Of a stretch of 64,000 bases of DNA, positions 7,922-17,956 are shown in pieces. The stretch is taken from the NCBI RefSeq assembly GCF_031195445.1, contig NZ_CP133480.1:124001-188000 (forward strand), read 5' to 3'. The translations under genes and the position numbers were made by a program. The notes under the pieces were generated by a model. That model worked only from the letters and a program-made list of their open reading frames with translations, was not told the origin of the DNA and ran no database searches. Origin of the DNA: Acuticoccus sp. MNP-M23. Lineage in GTDB: Bacteria > Pseudomonadota > Alphaproteobacteria > Rhizobiales > Amorphaceae. Positions within the stretch are counted from its first letter, which is position 1, and every line of letters begins with the position of its first letter.

Positions 7922-8938
7922 ATGAACCACATTGCGAAGACGACGCTGCTCGCCGCCGCCGCGACCGTGCTCGGTGTGACGGCTGCCAGTGCGCAGAGCG
8001 CGTGTCTCATCACCAAGACCGATACCAATCCCTTCTTCGTGAAGATGAAGGAAGGCGCCACGGCAAAGGCCGAGGAACTCGGCATCACGCTGAAATCCTA
8101 TGCCGGCAAGGTGGACGGCGACCACGAAAGCCAGGTCGCCGCCGTGGAGACGTGCATTCTCGATGGTGCCAGCGGCATCCTCATGACCGCGTCCGACACC
8201 AAGGCCATCGTGCCGGTGCTGAAGCAGGCGCGCGACGCCGGCATTCTGGTCATCGCGCTGGACACGCCGCTGGAGCCGCTGGACGCCGCAGATGCCACCT
8301 TCGCCACCGACAATTTCAAGGCCGGCGAGCTGATCGGCGAGTGGGCTGCCGCAACCCTCGGTGATGACGCCGCCGACGCGAAGATCGGCATGCTGGATCT
8401 GGCCGTCAGCCAGCCCTCCGTCGGCGTCCTGCGCGACCAGGGTTTCCTCACCGGCTTCGGCATCGACACCGGCGACGTGAACCGCTGGGGCGACGAGACC
8501 GACCCCCGCATCGTCGGCAACGATGTGACCGCGGGCAACGAGGAAGGCGGCCGCCGCGCGATGGAAAACCTCCTCGCCAAGGACCCGATGATCAACGTCG
8601 TCTACACCATCAACGAACCTGCCGCCGCCGGCGCCTACGAGGCGCTGCGCGCCATCGGCCGCGAGAACGACGTGCTGATCGTCTCCGTCGATGGTGGTTG
8701 CCCCGGTGTGCAGAACGTCAAGGACGGCGTGATCGGCGCCACCAGCCAGCAATATCCGCTGTTGATGGCATCGCTCGGCGTGGAGGCCATTGCCGAGTTT
8801 GCCAAGTCCGGCAACAAGCCCGAACCCACCGAGGGCAAGGACTTCTTCGACACCGGCGTCGCACTGGTGACCGACAAGCCCGTGGACGGCGTCGAATCGA
8901 TCGACACCGCCGAAGGCACGGACAAGTGCTGGGGCTGA
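7922..8938 (+). CDS. frcB: Sugar ABC transporter periplasmic binding protein (FrcB-like)
   Basis: A 338-residue pentose/hexose-binding protein of the ribose-binding (cluster B) type. It starts [10 protein letters not shown] and has a clear Sec signal ending at about residue 24 (ASA before QS). The mature N-terminus [19 protein letters not shown] and the region [12 protein letters not shown] resemble FrcB, the fructose/ribose/mannose-binding protein of rhizobia. The ATG is preceded by GGGAG; earlier in-frame starts would bury the signal peptide. It is first in frcBCA. Divergent transcription from the CoA-transferase operon suggests shared control. The sugar bound is inferred from resemblance only. 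Confidence 0.87.
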   Translation: MNHIAKTTLLAAAATVLGVTAASAQSACLITKTDTNPFFVKMKEGATAKAEELGITLKSYAGKVDGDHESQVAAVETCILDGASGILMTASDTKAIVPVLKQARDAGILVIALDTPLEPLDAADATFATDNFKAGELIGEWAAATLGDDAADAKIGMLDLAVSQPSVGVLRDQGFLTGFGIDTGDVNRWGDETDPRIVGNDVTAGNEEGGRRAMENLLAKDPMINVVYTINEPAAAGAYEALRAIGRENDVLIVSVDGGCPGVQNVKDGVIGATSQQYPLLMASLGVEAIAEFAKSGNKPEPTEGKDFFDTGVALVTDKPVDGVESIDTAEGTDKCWG

Positions 8939-8956
8939 TTGCCCCCTTCTGATCCG

Positions 8957-8981
8957 GCGCGCGGGCTCCCTGCCCGCGCGC
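8957..8981 (+). terminator. GC-rich intercistronic stem-loop between frcB and frcC
   Basis: A perfect 10-base-pair stem (8957-8966 with 8972-8981) encloses a 5-base loop and is not followed by a T run. Such hairpins after binding-protein genes typically protect the upstream message and reduce read-through, giving more binding protein than permease. Confidence 0.55.
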
Positions 8982-9039
8982 GTCCCATGAGAAGCGACCT
9001 TGCTGCGGCGTCGACCGTTCCGCCCGGCAATCCGGAGGC

Positions 9040-10104
9040 ATGATGACCGACGCGCAAGTGTCCGGCGAGAGCAAGGCCCGCGAGGCCGAACGCGTGGCCG
9101 AATTCGAGGACGAGCGCCGCGGCGTCCTCACCCACATCCAGCACTTCCTGCATCAGACGCCGGCGGCCGTGCCGCTGATCGTCCTCATCATCTCCATCAT
9201 CGTGTTCGGGCTGGTGCTGGGATCGAAATTCTTCTCCCCCTTCGCGATGACCCTCATCTTGCAGCAGGTGGCGATCGTCGGGATTACCGCCGCCGCGCAG
9301 TCGCTGGTGATCCTCACCGCGGGCATCGACCTTTCGGTCGGCGCGATCATGGTGTTCTCGTCCGTGCTGATGGGGCAGCTCACCTTCCGCTACGGCATCC
9401 CGGCGGAGATCTCCATTGGCGTCGGCCTCATGGCCGGCACCTTGATGGGCACCATCAACGGCATCCTCGTTTCGGTGATGAAGCTGCCGCCGTTCATCGT
9501 GACGCTCGGCACCTGGCAGATCTTCCTGGCCGCCAACTTCCTTTATTCGCGCAACGAGACCATCCGCTCGCAGGACATCCAGGCCGACGCGCCGGCGCTG
9601 CAATTCTTCGGCGAGAAGTTCAGCGTTGGCGGCGCGGTCTTCACCTACGGCGTGGTCGGCCTCCTACTCCTCGTGGTCATCCTCGCCTATGTGCTGAAAC
9701 ACACCGCGTGGGGCCGCCACGTCTATGCCATCGGCGACGACCCGGAGGCGGCGCAGCTTTCCGGCGTGCAGGTGCGCCGCGTGCTGATCTCGGTCTACGC
9801 GCTGGCCGGCCTCATCTGCGCCTTTGCCGGCTGGGTGCTGATCGGGCGCATCGGCTCGGTCTCGCCGACATCGGGCCAGCTTGCCAACATCGAGGCGATC
9901 ACCGCCGTGGTGATCGGCGGCATCTCGCTGTTCGGCGGGCGCGGCTCCATCGTCGGCTCGCTGTTCGGGGCGCTGATCGTGGGCGTGTTCTCGCTCGGCC
10001 TTCGCATGGTGGGGACGGACCCGCAGTGGACCTACCTCCTCATCGGCGTTCTCATCATCGTGGCGGTCGCCATCGACCAGTGGATCCGAAAGGTGGCGGT
10101 ATGA
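9040..10104 (+). CDS. frcC: Sugar ABC transporter permease (FrcC-like)
   Basis: A 354-residue inner-membrane permease of the BPD_transp_2 (RbsC/XylH) family, with a cytoplasmic N-terminal tail of about 45 residues and eight or more hydrophobic segments. The family signature LVILTAGIDLSVGAIMV is present, as is the cytoplasmic coupling-loop region GRHVYAIGDDPEAAQLSGV. A CCGGAGGC element lies just before the ATG. Its stop overlaps the ATPase start by four bases, so permease and ATPase are translationally coupled. Confidence 0.88.
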   Translation: MMTDAQVSGESKAREAERVAEFEDERRGVLTHIQHFLHQTPAAVPLIVLIISIIVFGLVLGSKFFSPFAMTLILQQVAIVGITAAAQSLVILTAGIDLSVGAIMVFSSVLMGQLTFRYGIPAEISIGVGLMAGTLMGTINGILVSVMKLPPFIVTLGTWQIFLAANFLYSRNETIRSQDIQADAPALQFFGEKFSVGGAVFTYGVVGLLLLVVILAYVLKHTAWGRHVYAIGDDPEAAQLSGVQVRRVLISVYALAGLICAFAGWVLIGRIGSVSPTSGQLANIEAITAVVIGGISLFGGRGSIVGSLFGALIVGVFSLGLRMVGTDPQWTYLLIGVLIIVAVAIDQWIRKVAV

Positions 10105-10880
10105 CCGAACCCGTTCTGAAAGCGCGCGGCCTCGTCAAGCGGTTCGGCCGCGTCACCGCGCTCGACCGCTGCGACTTCGACCTGATGCCCGGCGAGATCC
10201 TCGCCGTCATCGGAGACAATGGGGCCGGCAAGTCCACCCTCATCAAGGCGCTCTCCGGCGCGCTCAGGCCCGAAAGCGGCGAGATCACGCTGAACGGCGA
10301 GCGCGTCCGCTTCGCCTCCCCGCTGGAAGCACGCACCGCCGGCATCGAGACCGTCTACCAGAACCTCGCCCTCTCCCCGGCCCTCTCCATTGCCGACAAC
10401 ATGTTTCTCGGCCGCGAGATCCGCAAACCCGGAATCCTGGGCTCCGTCTTTCGCAAGCTCGACCGCTCCGCCATGGAACAGCGCTCGCGCGACCTGTTGT
10501 CGGAGCTGGGGCTGATGACGATCCAGAACATCGGCCAGGCGGTGGAAACCCTGTCGGGCGGTCAGCGGCAGGGTGTCGCGGTGGCACGCGCCGCCGCCTT
10601 CGGCTCCCGCGTCATCATCATGGACGAGCCGACCGCGGCGCTGGGCGTCAAGGAATCGCGCCGCGTGCTGGAGCTGATCCGCGATGTGCGCGAGCGGGGG
10701 ACCCCCATCGTCCTCATCTCCCACAACATGCCGCATGTGTTCGAGGTGGCGGACCGCATCCACATCCACCGCCTCGGCCGGCGGCTCACCGTCATCAAGC
10801 CCGGCGACTACACCATGTCCGACGCCGTTGCCTTCATGACGGGGGCAGAGGACCCGCCGGCGGAGGCGCTGGCGGCCTGA
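10101..10880 (+). CDS. frcA: Sugar ABC transporter ATPase (FrcA-like, single nucleotide-binding domain)
   Basis: A 259-residue ABC ATPase with Walker [10 protein letters not shown] (about residues 38-46), signature [16 protein letters not shown] and Walker [12 protein letters not shown]. Most cluster-B sugar importers use a fused double ATPase of about 500 residues. The frc type uses a single domain, as here, which supports the Frc assignment. The frcK kinase found in Sinorhizobium is not present; the next gene is proS. Confidence 0.88.
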   Translation: MTEPVLKARGLVKRFGRVTALDRCDFDLMPGEILAVIGDNGAGKSTLIKALSGALRPESGEITLNGERVRFASPLEARTAGIETVYQNLALSPALSIADNMFLGREIRKPGILGSVFRKLDRSAMEQRSRDLLSELGLMTIQNIGQAVETLSGGQRQGVAVARAAAFGSRVIIMDEPTAALGVKESRRVLELIRDVRERGTPIVLISHNMPHVFEVADRIHIHRLGRRLTVIKPGDYTMSDAVAFMTGAEDPPAEALAA

Positions 10881-10986
10881 GCGGGGCTCGCGCAGGCATT
10901 CCAAAGCCTGTACTGGGGATGGCCTGCGATTGACCCGGCCCCGCCACCGGGTCCAATACCCATCCCCGCCGCTGAAGAGTGAACCG

Positions 10987-12309
10987 ATGCGCCTGTCCCG
11001 CTATTTCCTGCCCATCCTGCGCGAGACGCCGAAAGAAGCCGAGATCGTCTCGCACCGGCTGATGCTGCGTGCCGGCATGATCCGCCAGCAGGCCGCCGGC
11101 ATCTACTCGTGGCTCCCCATGGGCTTTGCGGTGCTGAAGAAGATCGAGCAGATCGTGCGCGAGGAACAGAACCGCGCCGGCGCGCAGGAAGTCCTGATGC
11201 CGACGATCCAGCCGGCTGACCTGTGGATGGAATCGGGCCGCATCAACGCCTACGGGCCGGAGCTCCTGCGCATCACGGACCGCCACGAGCGCGCGATGCT
11301 GTTCGGCCCCACCAACGAGGAGATGATCACCGACATCTTCCGCACCCATGTGAAGAGCTACAAGGCGCTGCCGCTGAACCTTTACCACATCCAGTGGAAA
11401 TTCCGCGACGAGGTGCGCCCCCGCTTCGGCGTCATGCGCGGCCGCGAATTCTTGATGAAGGACGCCTACTCCTTCGACATCGATGCCGACGCCGCCAAGG
11501 CCGCGTATCAGCGCATGTTCGTTGCCTACCTGCGCACATTTTCGCGCATGGGCCTCACCGCCATCCCGATGCGTGCCGACACCGGCCCCATCGGCGGCGA
11601 CCTCTCCCACGAGTTCATCATCCTTGCCGACACCGGCGAGAGCGAGGTGTTCTGCCACCGCGCGATGCTGGACAAGCCGATCCCCGGCGAGGACACCGAC
11701 TTTTCGGCCGACCTCTCCCCCATCATCGACGACTGGACGAGCCTTTACGCCGCCACCGACGAGATGCACGACGAGGCCGCCTTCGACGCGATCCCCGAGG
11801 CTGACCGCGTCACCGCGCGCGGCATCGAGATCGGCCATATCTTCTATTTCGGCGAGAAATATTCCAAGCCCATGGGCGCCGTGGTGATGGGGCCGGACGG
11901 CGAGGAAAAGCCCGTCCACATGGGCTCCTACGGCGTTGGCGTCTCCCGCCTCGTCGGCGCCGTGATCGAGGCCTGCCACGACGAGAACGGCATCATCTGG
12001 CCCGATGAGATCGCCCCGTTCGACATCGGCCTCATCAACCTCAAGCCCGGCAATGCGGAGACCGACGCGATGGTGGACCGTCTGGAAGCCGCCTTCGAGG
12101 CCGCCGGCAAGTCCGTGCTGGTGGACGACACCGACCAGCGCGCAGGCGGCAAGTTCGCCTCCATGGACCTCATCGGCCTGCCCTGGCAGGTGGTGGTCGG
12201 CCCGCGCGGCGCCGGCGAGGGCACGGTAGAGATCAAGCGCCGGGCGACGGGGGAGAAGCACACCGTGTCCGAAGCCGACGCCCTCACCCGGCTCACGACC
12301 CGCCCATGA
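10987..12309 (+). CDS. proS: Prolyl-tRNA synthetase
   Basis: A 440-residue class II ProRS of the short alphaproteobacterial type, without the roughly 180-residue editing insertion of the E. coli enzyme. It charges tRNA-Pro with proline in the cytoplasm. Class II motifs are visible: motif 2 around [26 protein letters not shown] and motif 3 near [13 protein letters not shown], followed by the anticodon-binding domain from about residue 340. The ATG at 10987 follows a GAAGAG. Its stop overlaps the lolC start (ATGA), and proS-lolC-lolD-dnaE is a common order in Rhizobiales. Confidence 0.95.
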   Translation: MRLSRYFLPILRETPKEAEIVSHRLMLRAGMIRQQAAGIYSWLPMGFAVLKKIEQIVREEQNRAGAQEVLMPTIQPADLWMESGRINAYGPELLRITDRHERAMLFGPTNEEMITDIFRTHVKSYKALPLNLYHIQWKFRDEVRPRFGVMRGREFLMKDAYSFDIDADAAKAAYQRMFVAYLRTFSRMGLTAIPMRADTGPIGGDLSHEFIILADTGESEVFCHRAMLDKPIPGEDTDFSADLSPIIDDWTSLYAATDEMHDEAAFDAIPEADRVTARGIEIGHIFYFGEKYSKPMGAVVMGPDGEEKPVHMGSYGVGVSRLVGAVIEACHDENGIIWPDEIAPFDIGLINLKPGNAETDAMVDRLEAAFEAAGKSVLVDDTDQRAGGKFASMDLIGLPWQVVVGPRGAGEGTVEIKRRATGEKHTVSEADALTRLTTRP

Positions 12310-13556
12310 GTGCCTTCGGCGCGCTCGAATGGAACATCGCGTGGCGGTATCTCCGCTCGCGCCGGCGCGAAACGTTCGTGTCGGTCATCTCCACGCTGTC
12401 GCTGATCGGCATCGCGCTTGGCGTTGCGACCCTCATCATCGTGATGGCGGTGATGAACGGGTTCCGCGCCGAACTCTTCAACAAGATCCTCGGCGTTTCC
12501 GGCCATGTCCTCCTCCAGCCCATCGACGGCCCGCTGACCGACTTCAGGGCGGTCTCGGACCGGATCGAGAAGGTCCGCGGCGTGACGATGGCGATCCCCT
12601 TTGTGGAGGGACAGGCGCTGGTGTCGGGCAAGGTGGGCTCGTCCGGCGCGCTGGTGCGCGGGCTGGAACAGCAGGATTTCGACAAGCTGACCTTCGTGTC
12701 CGACCGCTTGCTGCTCGGCAATGGCGACACCTTCGGGACCTCCAAGGGCGTGATGATCGGCTCGCGGCTCGCAGCCAGCCTCGGCGTCTCGCTGGGGGAC
12801 TCGATCCAGCTCATCAACCCCAACGGCGCGGTCACGCCCTTCGGCGTCACGCCGCGGATCGAGAGCTACCCCATCCAGGGCATCTTCGAGATCGGCATGA
12901 GCGAATACGATTCCTCGTTCATCTACATGCCGCTGGAAGAAGCGCAGTACTACTTCAACGAGGAAAACGAGGTCACGGCGATCGAGGTCTTCGTCGACGA
13001 TCCGGACAGTGTCGACCGGTTGCGACCGCTGATCGATACCGCCGCCGCCCGCCCGCTGTTCCTGATCGACTGGCGGCAGCGCAACCGCACCTTCTTCTCC
13101 GCGCTGGTGGTGGAGCGCAACGTGATGTTCGTCATCCTGACGCTGATCATCCTCGTCGCAACCCTCAACGTCATCTCCGGCATGATCATGCTGGTGAAGG
13201 AGAAAACGCGCGACATCGCGATCCTGCGCACCGTCGGCGCCGGCCGCGCCATGATCATGCGGGTGTTCCTGATCGTCGGCCTCTCCATCGGCGTGGCGGG
13301 CACGCTGATCGGCTTCGTGCTGGGGACGCTGATCGCGCTCAACATCGAGGCGATCCGGCAGTTCATCTCGTCCCTCCTGCGGACCGAGCTGTTCTCGCCG
13401 GAACTCTATTTCCTGTCCAAGATGCCGGCCGACATGGACTCCACCCAGACCACAGTCGTCGTTGCCATGGCGCTGATCCTCTCGCTGCTGGCCACCATCT
13501 ATCCGGCATGGAAAGCGGCCAAGACGGACCCCGTCGATGCGCTGAAGGCCGATTGA
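12306..13556 (+). CDS. lolC: Lipoprotein-releasing ABC transporter membrane subunit (LolC/LolE)
   Basis: A 416-residue inner-membrane protein. TM1 lies near residues 25-50 and is followed by a large periplasmic domain (about 50-270). Three C-terminal transmembrane segments carry the FtsX-type pattern [16 protein letters not shown], which couples to the ATPase. It extracts outer-membrane lipoproteins from the inner membrane and hands them to LolA. Alphaproteobacteria commonly have a single LolC/E homodimer, consistent with one gene here. Start and stop overlap the flanking genes (ATGA, TGATG). Confidence 0.92.
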   Translation: MSAFGALEWNIAWRYLRSRRRETFVSVISTLSLIGIALGVATLIIVMAVMNGFRAELFNKILGVSGHVLLQPIDGPLTDFRAVSDRIEKVRGVTMAIPFVEGQALVSGKVGSSGALVRGLEQQDFDKLTFVSDRLLLGNGDTFGTSKGVMIGSRLAASLGVSLGDSIQLINPNGAVTPFGVTPRIESYPIQGIFEIGMSEYDSSFIYMPLEEAQYYFNEENEVTAIEVFVDDPDSVDRLRPLIDTAAARPLFLIDWRQRNRTFFSALVVERNVMFVILTLIILVATLNVISGMIMLVKEKTRDIAILRTVGAGRAMIMRVFLIVGLSIGVAGTLIGFVLGTLIALNIEAIRQFISSLLRTELFSPELYFLSKMPADMDSTQTTVVVAMALILSLLATIYPAWKAAKTDPVDALKAD

Positions 13557-14242
13557 TGAGCGAGACCCCACCGCCTCTGGCGCTTACGGGCGTCACCCGT
13601 CACTTTGGCGACGGCGATACCGTGGTCAACGTCCTCACCGGCGTCGACCTCACCATCCTGCGCGGCGAGCTGGTGGCACTGGTTGCCCCGTCCGGCGCCG
13701 GCAAATCCACGCTCCTGCAGATCGCGGGGCTTCTGGAACGGCCGAGCGGCGGCACGGTGGCCATTGGCGGCATCGATGCCGGACACCTGTCCGACAAGGA
13801 ACGCACCGCCATCCGGCGTGACAGGATCGGCTTCGTCTACCAGTTCCACCACCTTCTCGGCGACTTCACGGCACGGGAGAATGTCGCGCTGCCCCAGCGG
13901 CTTGCGGGCGTTTCCCCCGGCGCCGCGCTCAAACGGGCCGACGATCTTCTGGAAACGCTCGGCCTTGCCTCCCGCCGCACCCACCGCCCCGGCGCACTGT
14001 CGGGCGGCGAGCGCCAGCGCGTCGCCATCGCAAGAGCGGTCGCCAACAAGCCCGACCTGCTCCTGGCAGACGAACCGACCGGGAACCTTGACCAGGGCAC
14101 TGCGGAAAACGTTCGGGATGCGTTCCTATCGCTCAGCCGCGAGAACGGCCTAGCCGCACTGGTCGCCACGCACAACCCCGCGCTGGCTGGTGACATGGAT
14201 AGGATTGTGCACCTCAGTAACGGTTTGGTAACCGACTCATAG
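13556..14242 (+). CDS. lolD: Lipoprotein-releasing ABC transporter ATPase
   Basis: A 228-residue ABC ATPase of the MacB/LolD family, with Walker A APSGAGKST, signature [16 protein letters not shown], Walker B LLLADEPTGNLD and the H-loop VATHNP. It powers lipoprotein release by LolC/E. Its ATG overlaps the lolC stop by one base. Usual length for the family. Confidence 0.93.
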   Translation: MSETPPPLALTGVTRHFGDGDTVVNVLTGVDLTILRGELVALVAPSGAGKSTLLQIAGLLERPSGGTVAIGGIDAGHLSDKERTAIRRDRIGFVYQFHHLLGDFTARENVALPQRLAGVSPGAALKRADDLLETLGLASRRTHRPGALSGGERQRVAIARAVANKPDLLLADEPTGNLDQGTAENVRDAFLSLSRENGLAALVATHNPALAGDMDRIVHLSNGLVTDS

Positions 14243-14262
14243 AACGAACCAGAACACCTCAA

Positions 14263-14291
14263 TTGATGTTCTCGTAATATTCTCATACAGT
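14263..14291 (+). promoter_or_regulatory. Promoter candidate with SOS (LexA)-like box in its spacer
   Basis: TTGATG (14263-14268) and TACAGT (14286-14291) are 17 bases apart and resemble -35 and -10 hexamers. In the spacer is GTTC-N7-ATTC (14268-14282), one base off the alphaproteobacterial LexA operator GTTC-N7-GTTC. The next translated element is the 32-codon ORF at 14321. Pattern match only. Confidence 0.4.
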
Positions 14292-14320
14292 CCCTCCATA
14301 GAACAAATGGAGAGGCAGTC

Positions 14321-14419
14321 ATGAAGCGGTTCATTCTCGATCTCGGTGGCCTGGTGTCCTGCGCGTCCTTCCTCGGCGCGGTCTATCTGTGGATGGGGCA
14401 CGTTCAGTCCATCATCTAG
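14321..14419 (+). CDS. Very small membrane protein (32 residues)
   Basis: The frame starts at an ATG preceded by a strong GGAGAGG (14309-14315, 5 bases of spacing) and runs to a TAG, encoding MKRFILDLGGLVSCASFLGA followed by VYLWMGHVQSII. A basic start followed by a roughly 18-residue hydrophobic stretch predicts one inner-membrane helix. It lies between lolD and dnaE behind a LexA-like promoter. Size, topology and possible SOS control recall SidA, the 29-residue SOS-induced division inhibitor of Caulobacter; this is a hypothesis and I cannot align the two here. Confidence 0.55.
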   Translation: MKRFILDLGGLVSCASFLGAVYLWMGHVQSII

Positions 14420-14511
14420 CCTCTACGCCAGCCGGCTCGCCGCCTACTCTGGCGGGCCTTCATCATCCGGCGGCAATCGGCCGCCGGCCTCAGGCGCGAA
14501 CGGAGCGGCAC

Positions 14512-17500
14512 ATGTTCATTCACCTGCGTGTTCACTCGGCGTTCTCGCTCCTCGAGGGCGCGATGCAGCTGAAGAAGATCATCAGCCTCGCAGGGGATGA
14601 CAAGCAGCCCGCCGTGGCGGTGACGGACACCGCCAACCTCTTCGGCGCGCTGGAGTTTTCCGAAAAGGCATTCGAGGCGGGCATCCAGCCGATCATCGGC
14701 TGCACCGTTCCCTTGCGCCTGCCCGAGCGGATCCAGAACGGCAAGCAGATCACCCCGGTGACGCGGCTCCCCCTCTACGCCGCGAACGAAACCGGGTTCA
14801 TGAACCTGCAGCGCCTCATCAGCCACGCGTACCTGTCGTCCGAAGGCCGCTCCCCCAGCGTCTCGATGGCGGACTGCGCGACCTATAGCGAAAGCATCAT
14901 CGCGCTGTCCGGCTGGCTCGGCGGCCCCGTCGGCTTCTCGTTACGCGATGGCGACTTGGATGCCGCCCGCGCGATGACCGCCGCGCTTGCCGAAACCTTC
15001 GGCGATCGCTTCTACTGCGAACTCCAGCGCCACGGCGACAAGGGCGAGACCACGCTGGAAGAGGCCACCGTCAACATGGCCTACGACATGGGCCTTCCGC
15101 TGGTTGCCACCAACGAGGCCTACTTCGCCGCCCACGATGACTACGAGGCGCACGACGCGCTGATCGCCATTGCCGAAGGCCGCCGCCTTGGCGATGACGA
15201 CCGCCGCCGCCTCACCGCCGAACACTGGCTGAAGCCGCAAAGCGCGATGGAAGCCCTGTTCGCGGACCTGCCGGAGGCCATCGAGAACACCGCCGAGGTG
15301 GCGCTGCGGTGCTCCTACCGCCCGCGCAAGCGCGGCCCGATGCTGCCGAGCTTCCTTGCCGGCGAAGGCGGCGGCGAAGCGCGCGACGCGGCGGACGACA
15401 TCGAGGCGGAGGCCGAGCGCCTGCGCACCATGGCGCTGGAGGGGCTGGAAAAACGCTTTGCCACCCGCGGCATGGCGCCCGGCGTCGAGCGCGAGGTCTA
15501 CGCCAAGCGGCTGGAGCACGAACTTTCCATCATCACGTCGATGAAGTTCCCCGGCTACTTCCTCATCGTGGCGGACTTCATCCAGTGGGCGAAGCAGCAG
15601 GACATTCCGGTCGGGCCGGGCCGCGGCTCGGGTGCCGGCTCGCTGGTCGCCTACGCGCTGACGGTCACCGACCTCGATCCCCTCCGGTTCGACCTCCTGT
15701 TCGAGCGCTTCCTCAACCCAGAGCGCGTCTCGATGCCGGACTTCGACATCGACTTCTGCCAGGACCGGCGCGACGAGGTGATCACCTACGTTCAGAAGCG
15801 CTACGGCGCCGACAAGGTGGCGCAGATCATCACCTTCGGAACGCTGCAGGCGCGCGCCGTGGTGCGCGACGTCGGCCGCGTCCTCGACATGCCCTATTTC
15901 AAGGTCGACCAGCTCGCCAAGATGGTGCCGTCGAACCCCGCCAACCCGGTCACGCTGGGCGAGGCGATGAAGACCGAGCCCGCGCTCCAGCAGGCCCGCA
16001 AGGAGGACGGCGAGGTCGACCGCCTCCTGCAGATGGCGCTGAAGCTGGAAGGCCTCTACCGCCACGCCTCCACCCACGCCGCCGGCATCGTCATTGGCGA
16101 CCGGGCGCTGGAAGAGATCGTCCCGCTGTACCGCGATCCGCGCTCGCCGCTGCCGGTCAGCCAGTACAACATGAAGTGGGTGGAGAGCGCCGGCCTCGTC
16201 AAGTTCGACTTTCTGGGCCTGAAAACGCTCACCACCATCCAGCGCGCGCTGGCACTGATCGACGAACCCATCGACCTCGACACCCTCCCGCTCGACGACA
16301 AGGCCTCCTACGAGCTTCTGGCCCGCGGCGAGACGGCCGGCGTGTTCCAGCTGGAAAGCCAGGGGATGCGCAAGGCGCTGGTTGGCATGAAGCCGGACCG
16401 GTTCGAGGACATCATCGCCATCGTGGCGCTCTATCGCCCGGGCCCGATGGACAACATCCCGAGCTACAACCTGCGCAAGCAGGGGCTGGAGGAACCGGAC
16501 TACCTCCACCCCATGCTGGAGCCGATCCTGAAAGAGACCCACGGCATCATCATCTACCAGGAGCAGGTGATGCAGATCGCGCAGGTCCTCTCCGGCTACT
16601 CGCTCGGCGAAGCTGACCTTCTCAGGCGCGCCATGGGCAAGAAGATCGCTGCCGAAATGGCCGTCCAGCGCGACCGCTTCGTGGAAGGCGCCGAGGCGCG
16701 CGGCACCTCCGCCGCAGACGCCAACCACATCTTCGATCTTGTGGCCAAGTTCGCCAACTACGGCTTCAACAAGTCGCACGCCGCAGCCTATGCGCTGGTC
16801 GCCTATCACACGGCCTATCTCAAGGCGAACCACCCCAAGGAGTTCCTGGCCGCCTCGATGACGCTCGACATGGGCAACACCGACAAGCTGAACGATTTTC
16901 GCGCCGAGGCGCAGCGCATGGGCTTTGACGTCAAACCGCCGTGCGTGCGCACGTCCCGCGCGGAATTCACCGTGGTGGACGATGCCATCGTCTACGGCCT
17001 TGCGGCGGTGAAAGGCGTCGGCCGTCCGCTGGTCGACTTCATCGAGGCCTCGCAGACCGAGCCCTACAAGAGCCTCACCGACTTTGCGAACCGGCTCGAC
17101 CCGAAAGTCGCCTCCAAGCGTGCGCTGGATGCGCTGGTGTGCGCCGGCGCATTCGATTGTTTCGGCACCGACCGTGCCACGCTGTCGGGCGGCCTCGACC
17201 AGATCATGGGCGTTGCCAACCGCGTCGCCAGCACTGCGGCCATGGGCCAGAATGACTTCTTTGGCGAAGCCAAGGCAGAAGACCTGCGCCTGCCCACCGA
17301 TGCCGCGTGGACACCCGCCGAACGGCTGAAGCGCGAGCACGACGCCATCGGCTTCTACCTCTCGGCCCATCCGCTGGACGACTATGCCGAAGCGCTGCGC
17401 GGCGCCAGCGTCCCCCGCTGGCGGGATTTTGCGCAGCAGGTGCGCGTCGGCGCGGGGACGCGGCTTGCGGGCGTGGTGATCTCGCGGCAGGAGCGGCGCA

Positions 17501-17940
17501 CCAAGAGCGGCAATCGCATTGCCATCGTCCAGCTGTCCGATCCGTCAGGTCAGTTCGAGGCGGTCGTGTTTCAGGATACGCTGGAGGCCTGCCGCGACCG
17601 GCTGGACCCCGGCGCCTGCGTCCTCCTCACGGTCACCGCGCAGGAGCGGGACGAAGGGCTGGCCGTGCGCATCCAGAACGTGGAGCCATTGACCAAGCTG
17701 GCCGGCGCCGGCCAGCGCTCCCTCAAGGTGTTCATCGACCGGCCGACGGCCATCGTCTCCATCGACAAGCTTCTGGGCGACACCGGCGCTTGCGGCGTGA
17801 CGTTTGTCGCGCTCGCCCCGTGCGGCACGGAAACGGACATCGTGCTGCAATCGGGCCGTGCGGTGTCACGCTCCGTGGCCAACGCCATCCGCTCCATGGC
17901 GGGCGTGGTGGACGTGCGCTACACCGAAACCTCGCACTGA
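14512..17940 (+). CDS. dnaE: DNA polymerase III alpha subunit
   Basis: The replicative C-family polymerase, 1142 residues, of normal DnaE1 length. The PHP domain starts at once (MFIHLRVHSAFSLLEGAM). The palm has the catalytic PDFDIDF motif (Asp near residues 410 and 412), and the fingers include the YQEQVMQIAQVLSGYS region. Toward the C-terminus are helix-hairpin-helix segments, then an OB-fold (GTRLAGVVISRQERRTKSGN) and the tau-binding region. A GGAGCGG precedes the ATG. It is not dnaE2, because no imuA or imuB lies nearby and the lol/dnaE context is that of the essential gene. Confidence 0.96.
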   Translation: MFIHLRVHSAFSLLEGAMQLKKIISLAGDDKQPAVAVTDTANLFGALEFSEKAFEAGIQPIIGCTVPLRLPERIQNGKQITPVTRLPLYAANETGFMNLQRLISHAYLSSEGRSPSVSMADCATYSESIIALSGWLGGPVGFSLRDGDLDAARAMTAALAETFGDRFYCELQRHGDKGETTLEEATVNMAYDMGLPLVATNEAYFAAHDDYEAHDALIAIAEGRRLGDDDRRRLTAEHWLKPQSAMEALFADLPEAIENTAEVALRCSYRPRKRGPMLPSFLAGEGGGEARDAADDIEAEAERLRTMALEGLEKRFATRGMAPGVEREVYAKRLEHELSIITSMKFPGYFLIVADFIQWAKQQDIPVGPGRGSGAGSLVAYALTVTDLDPLRFDLLFERFLNPERVSMPDFDIDFCQDRRDEVITYVQKRYGADKVAQIITFGTLQARAVVRDVGRVLDMPYFKVDQLAKMVPSNPANPVTLGEAMKTEPALQQARKEDGEVDRLLQMALKLEGLYRHASTHAAGIVIGDRALEEIVPLYRDPRSPLPVSQYNMKWVESAGLVKFDFLGLKTLTTIQRALALIDEPIDLDTLPLDDKASYELLARGETAGVFQLESQGMRKALVGMKPDRFEDIIAIVALYRPGPMDNIPSYNLRKQGLEEPDYLHPMLEPILKETHGIIIYQEQVMQIAQVLSGYSLGEADLLRRAMGKKIAAEMAVQRDRFVEGAEARGTSAADANHIFDLVAKFANYGFNKSHAAAYALVAYHTAYLKANHPKEFLAASMTLDMGNTDKLNDFRAEAQRMGFDVKPPCVRTSRAEFTVVDDAIVYGLAAVKGVGRPLVDFIEASQTEPYKSLTDFANRLDPKVASKRALDALVCAGAFDCFGTDRATLSGGLDQIMGVANRVASTAAMGQNDFFGEAKAEDLRLPTDAAWTPAERLKREHDAIGFYLSAHPLDDYAEALRGASVPRWRDFAQQVRVGAGTRLAGVVISRQERRTKSGNRIAIVQLSDPSGQFEAVVFQDTLEACRDRLDPGACVLLTVTAQERDEGLAVRIQNVEPLTKLAGAGQRSLKVFIDRPTAIVSIDKLLGDTGACGVTFVALAPCGTETDIVLQSGRAVSRSVANAIRSMAGVVDVRYTETSH

Positions 17941-17956
17941 GGCTGCAAGCTTCAGG

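Noticed and set aside
11928-13571. 547-codon minus-strand frame across proS and lolC
   Set aside because: Both genes it covers are unambiguous on the plus strand; the frame has no recognisable motif.
14941-17370. 809-codon open frame antisense to dnaE
   Set aside because: Shadow frame of a strongly conserved gene; composition typical of reverse-complement high-GC codons.
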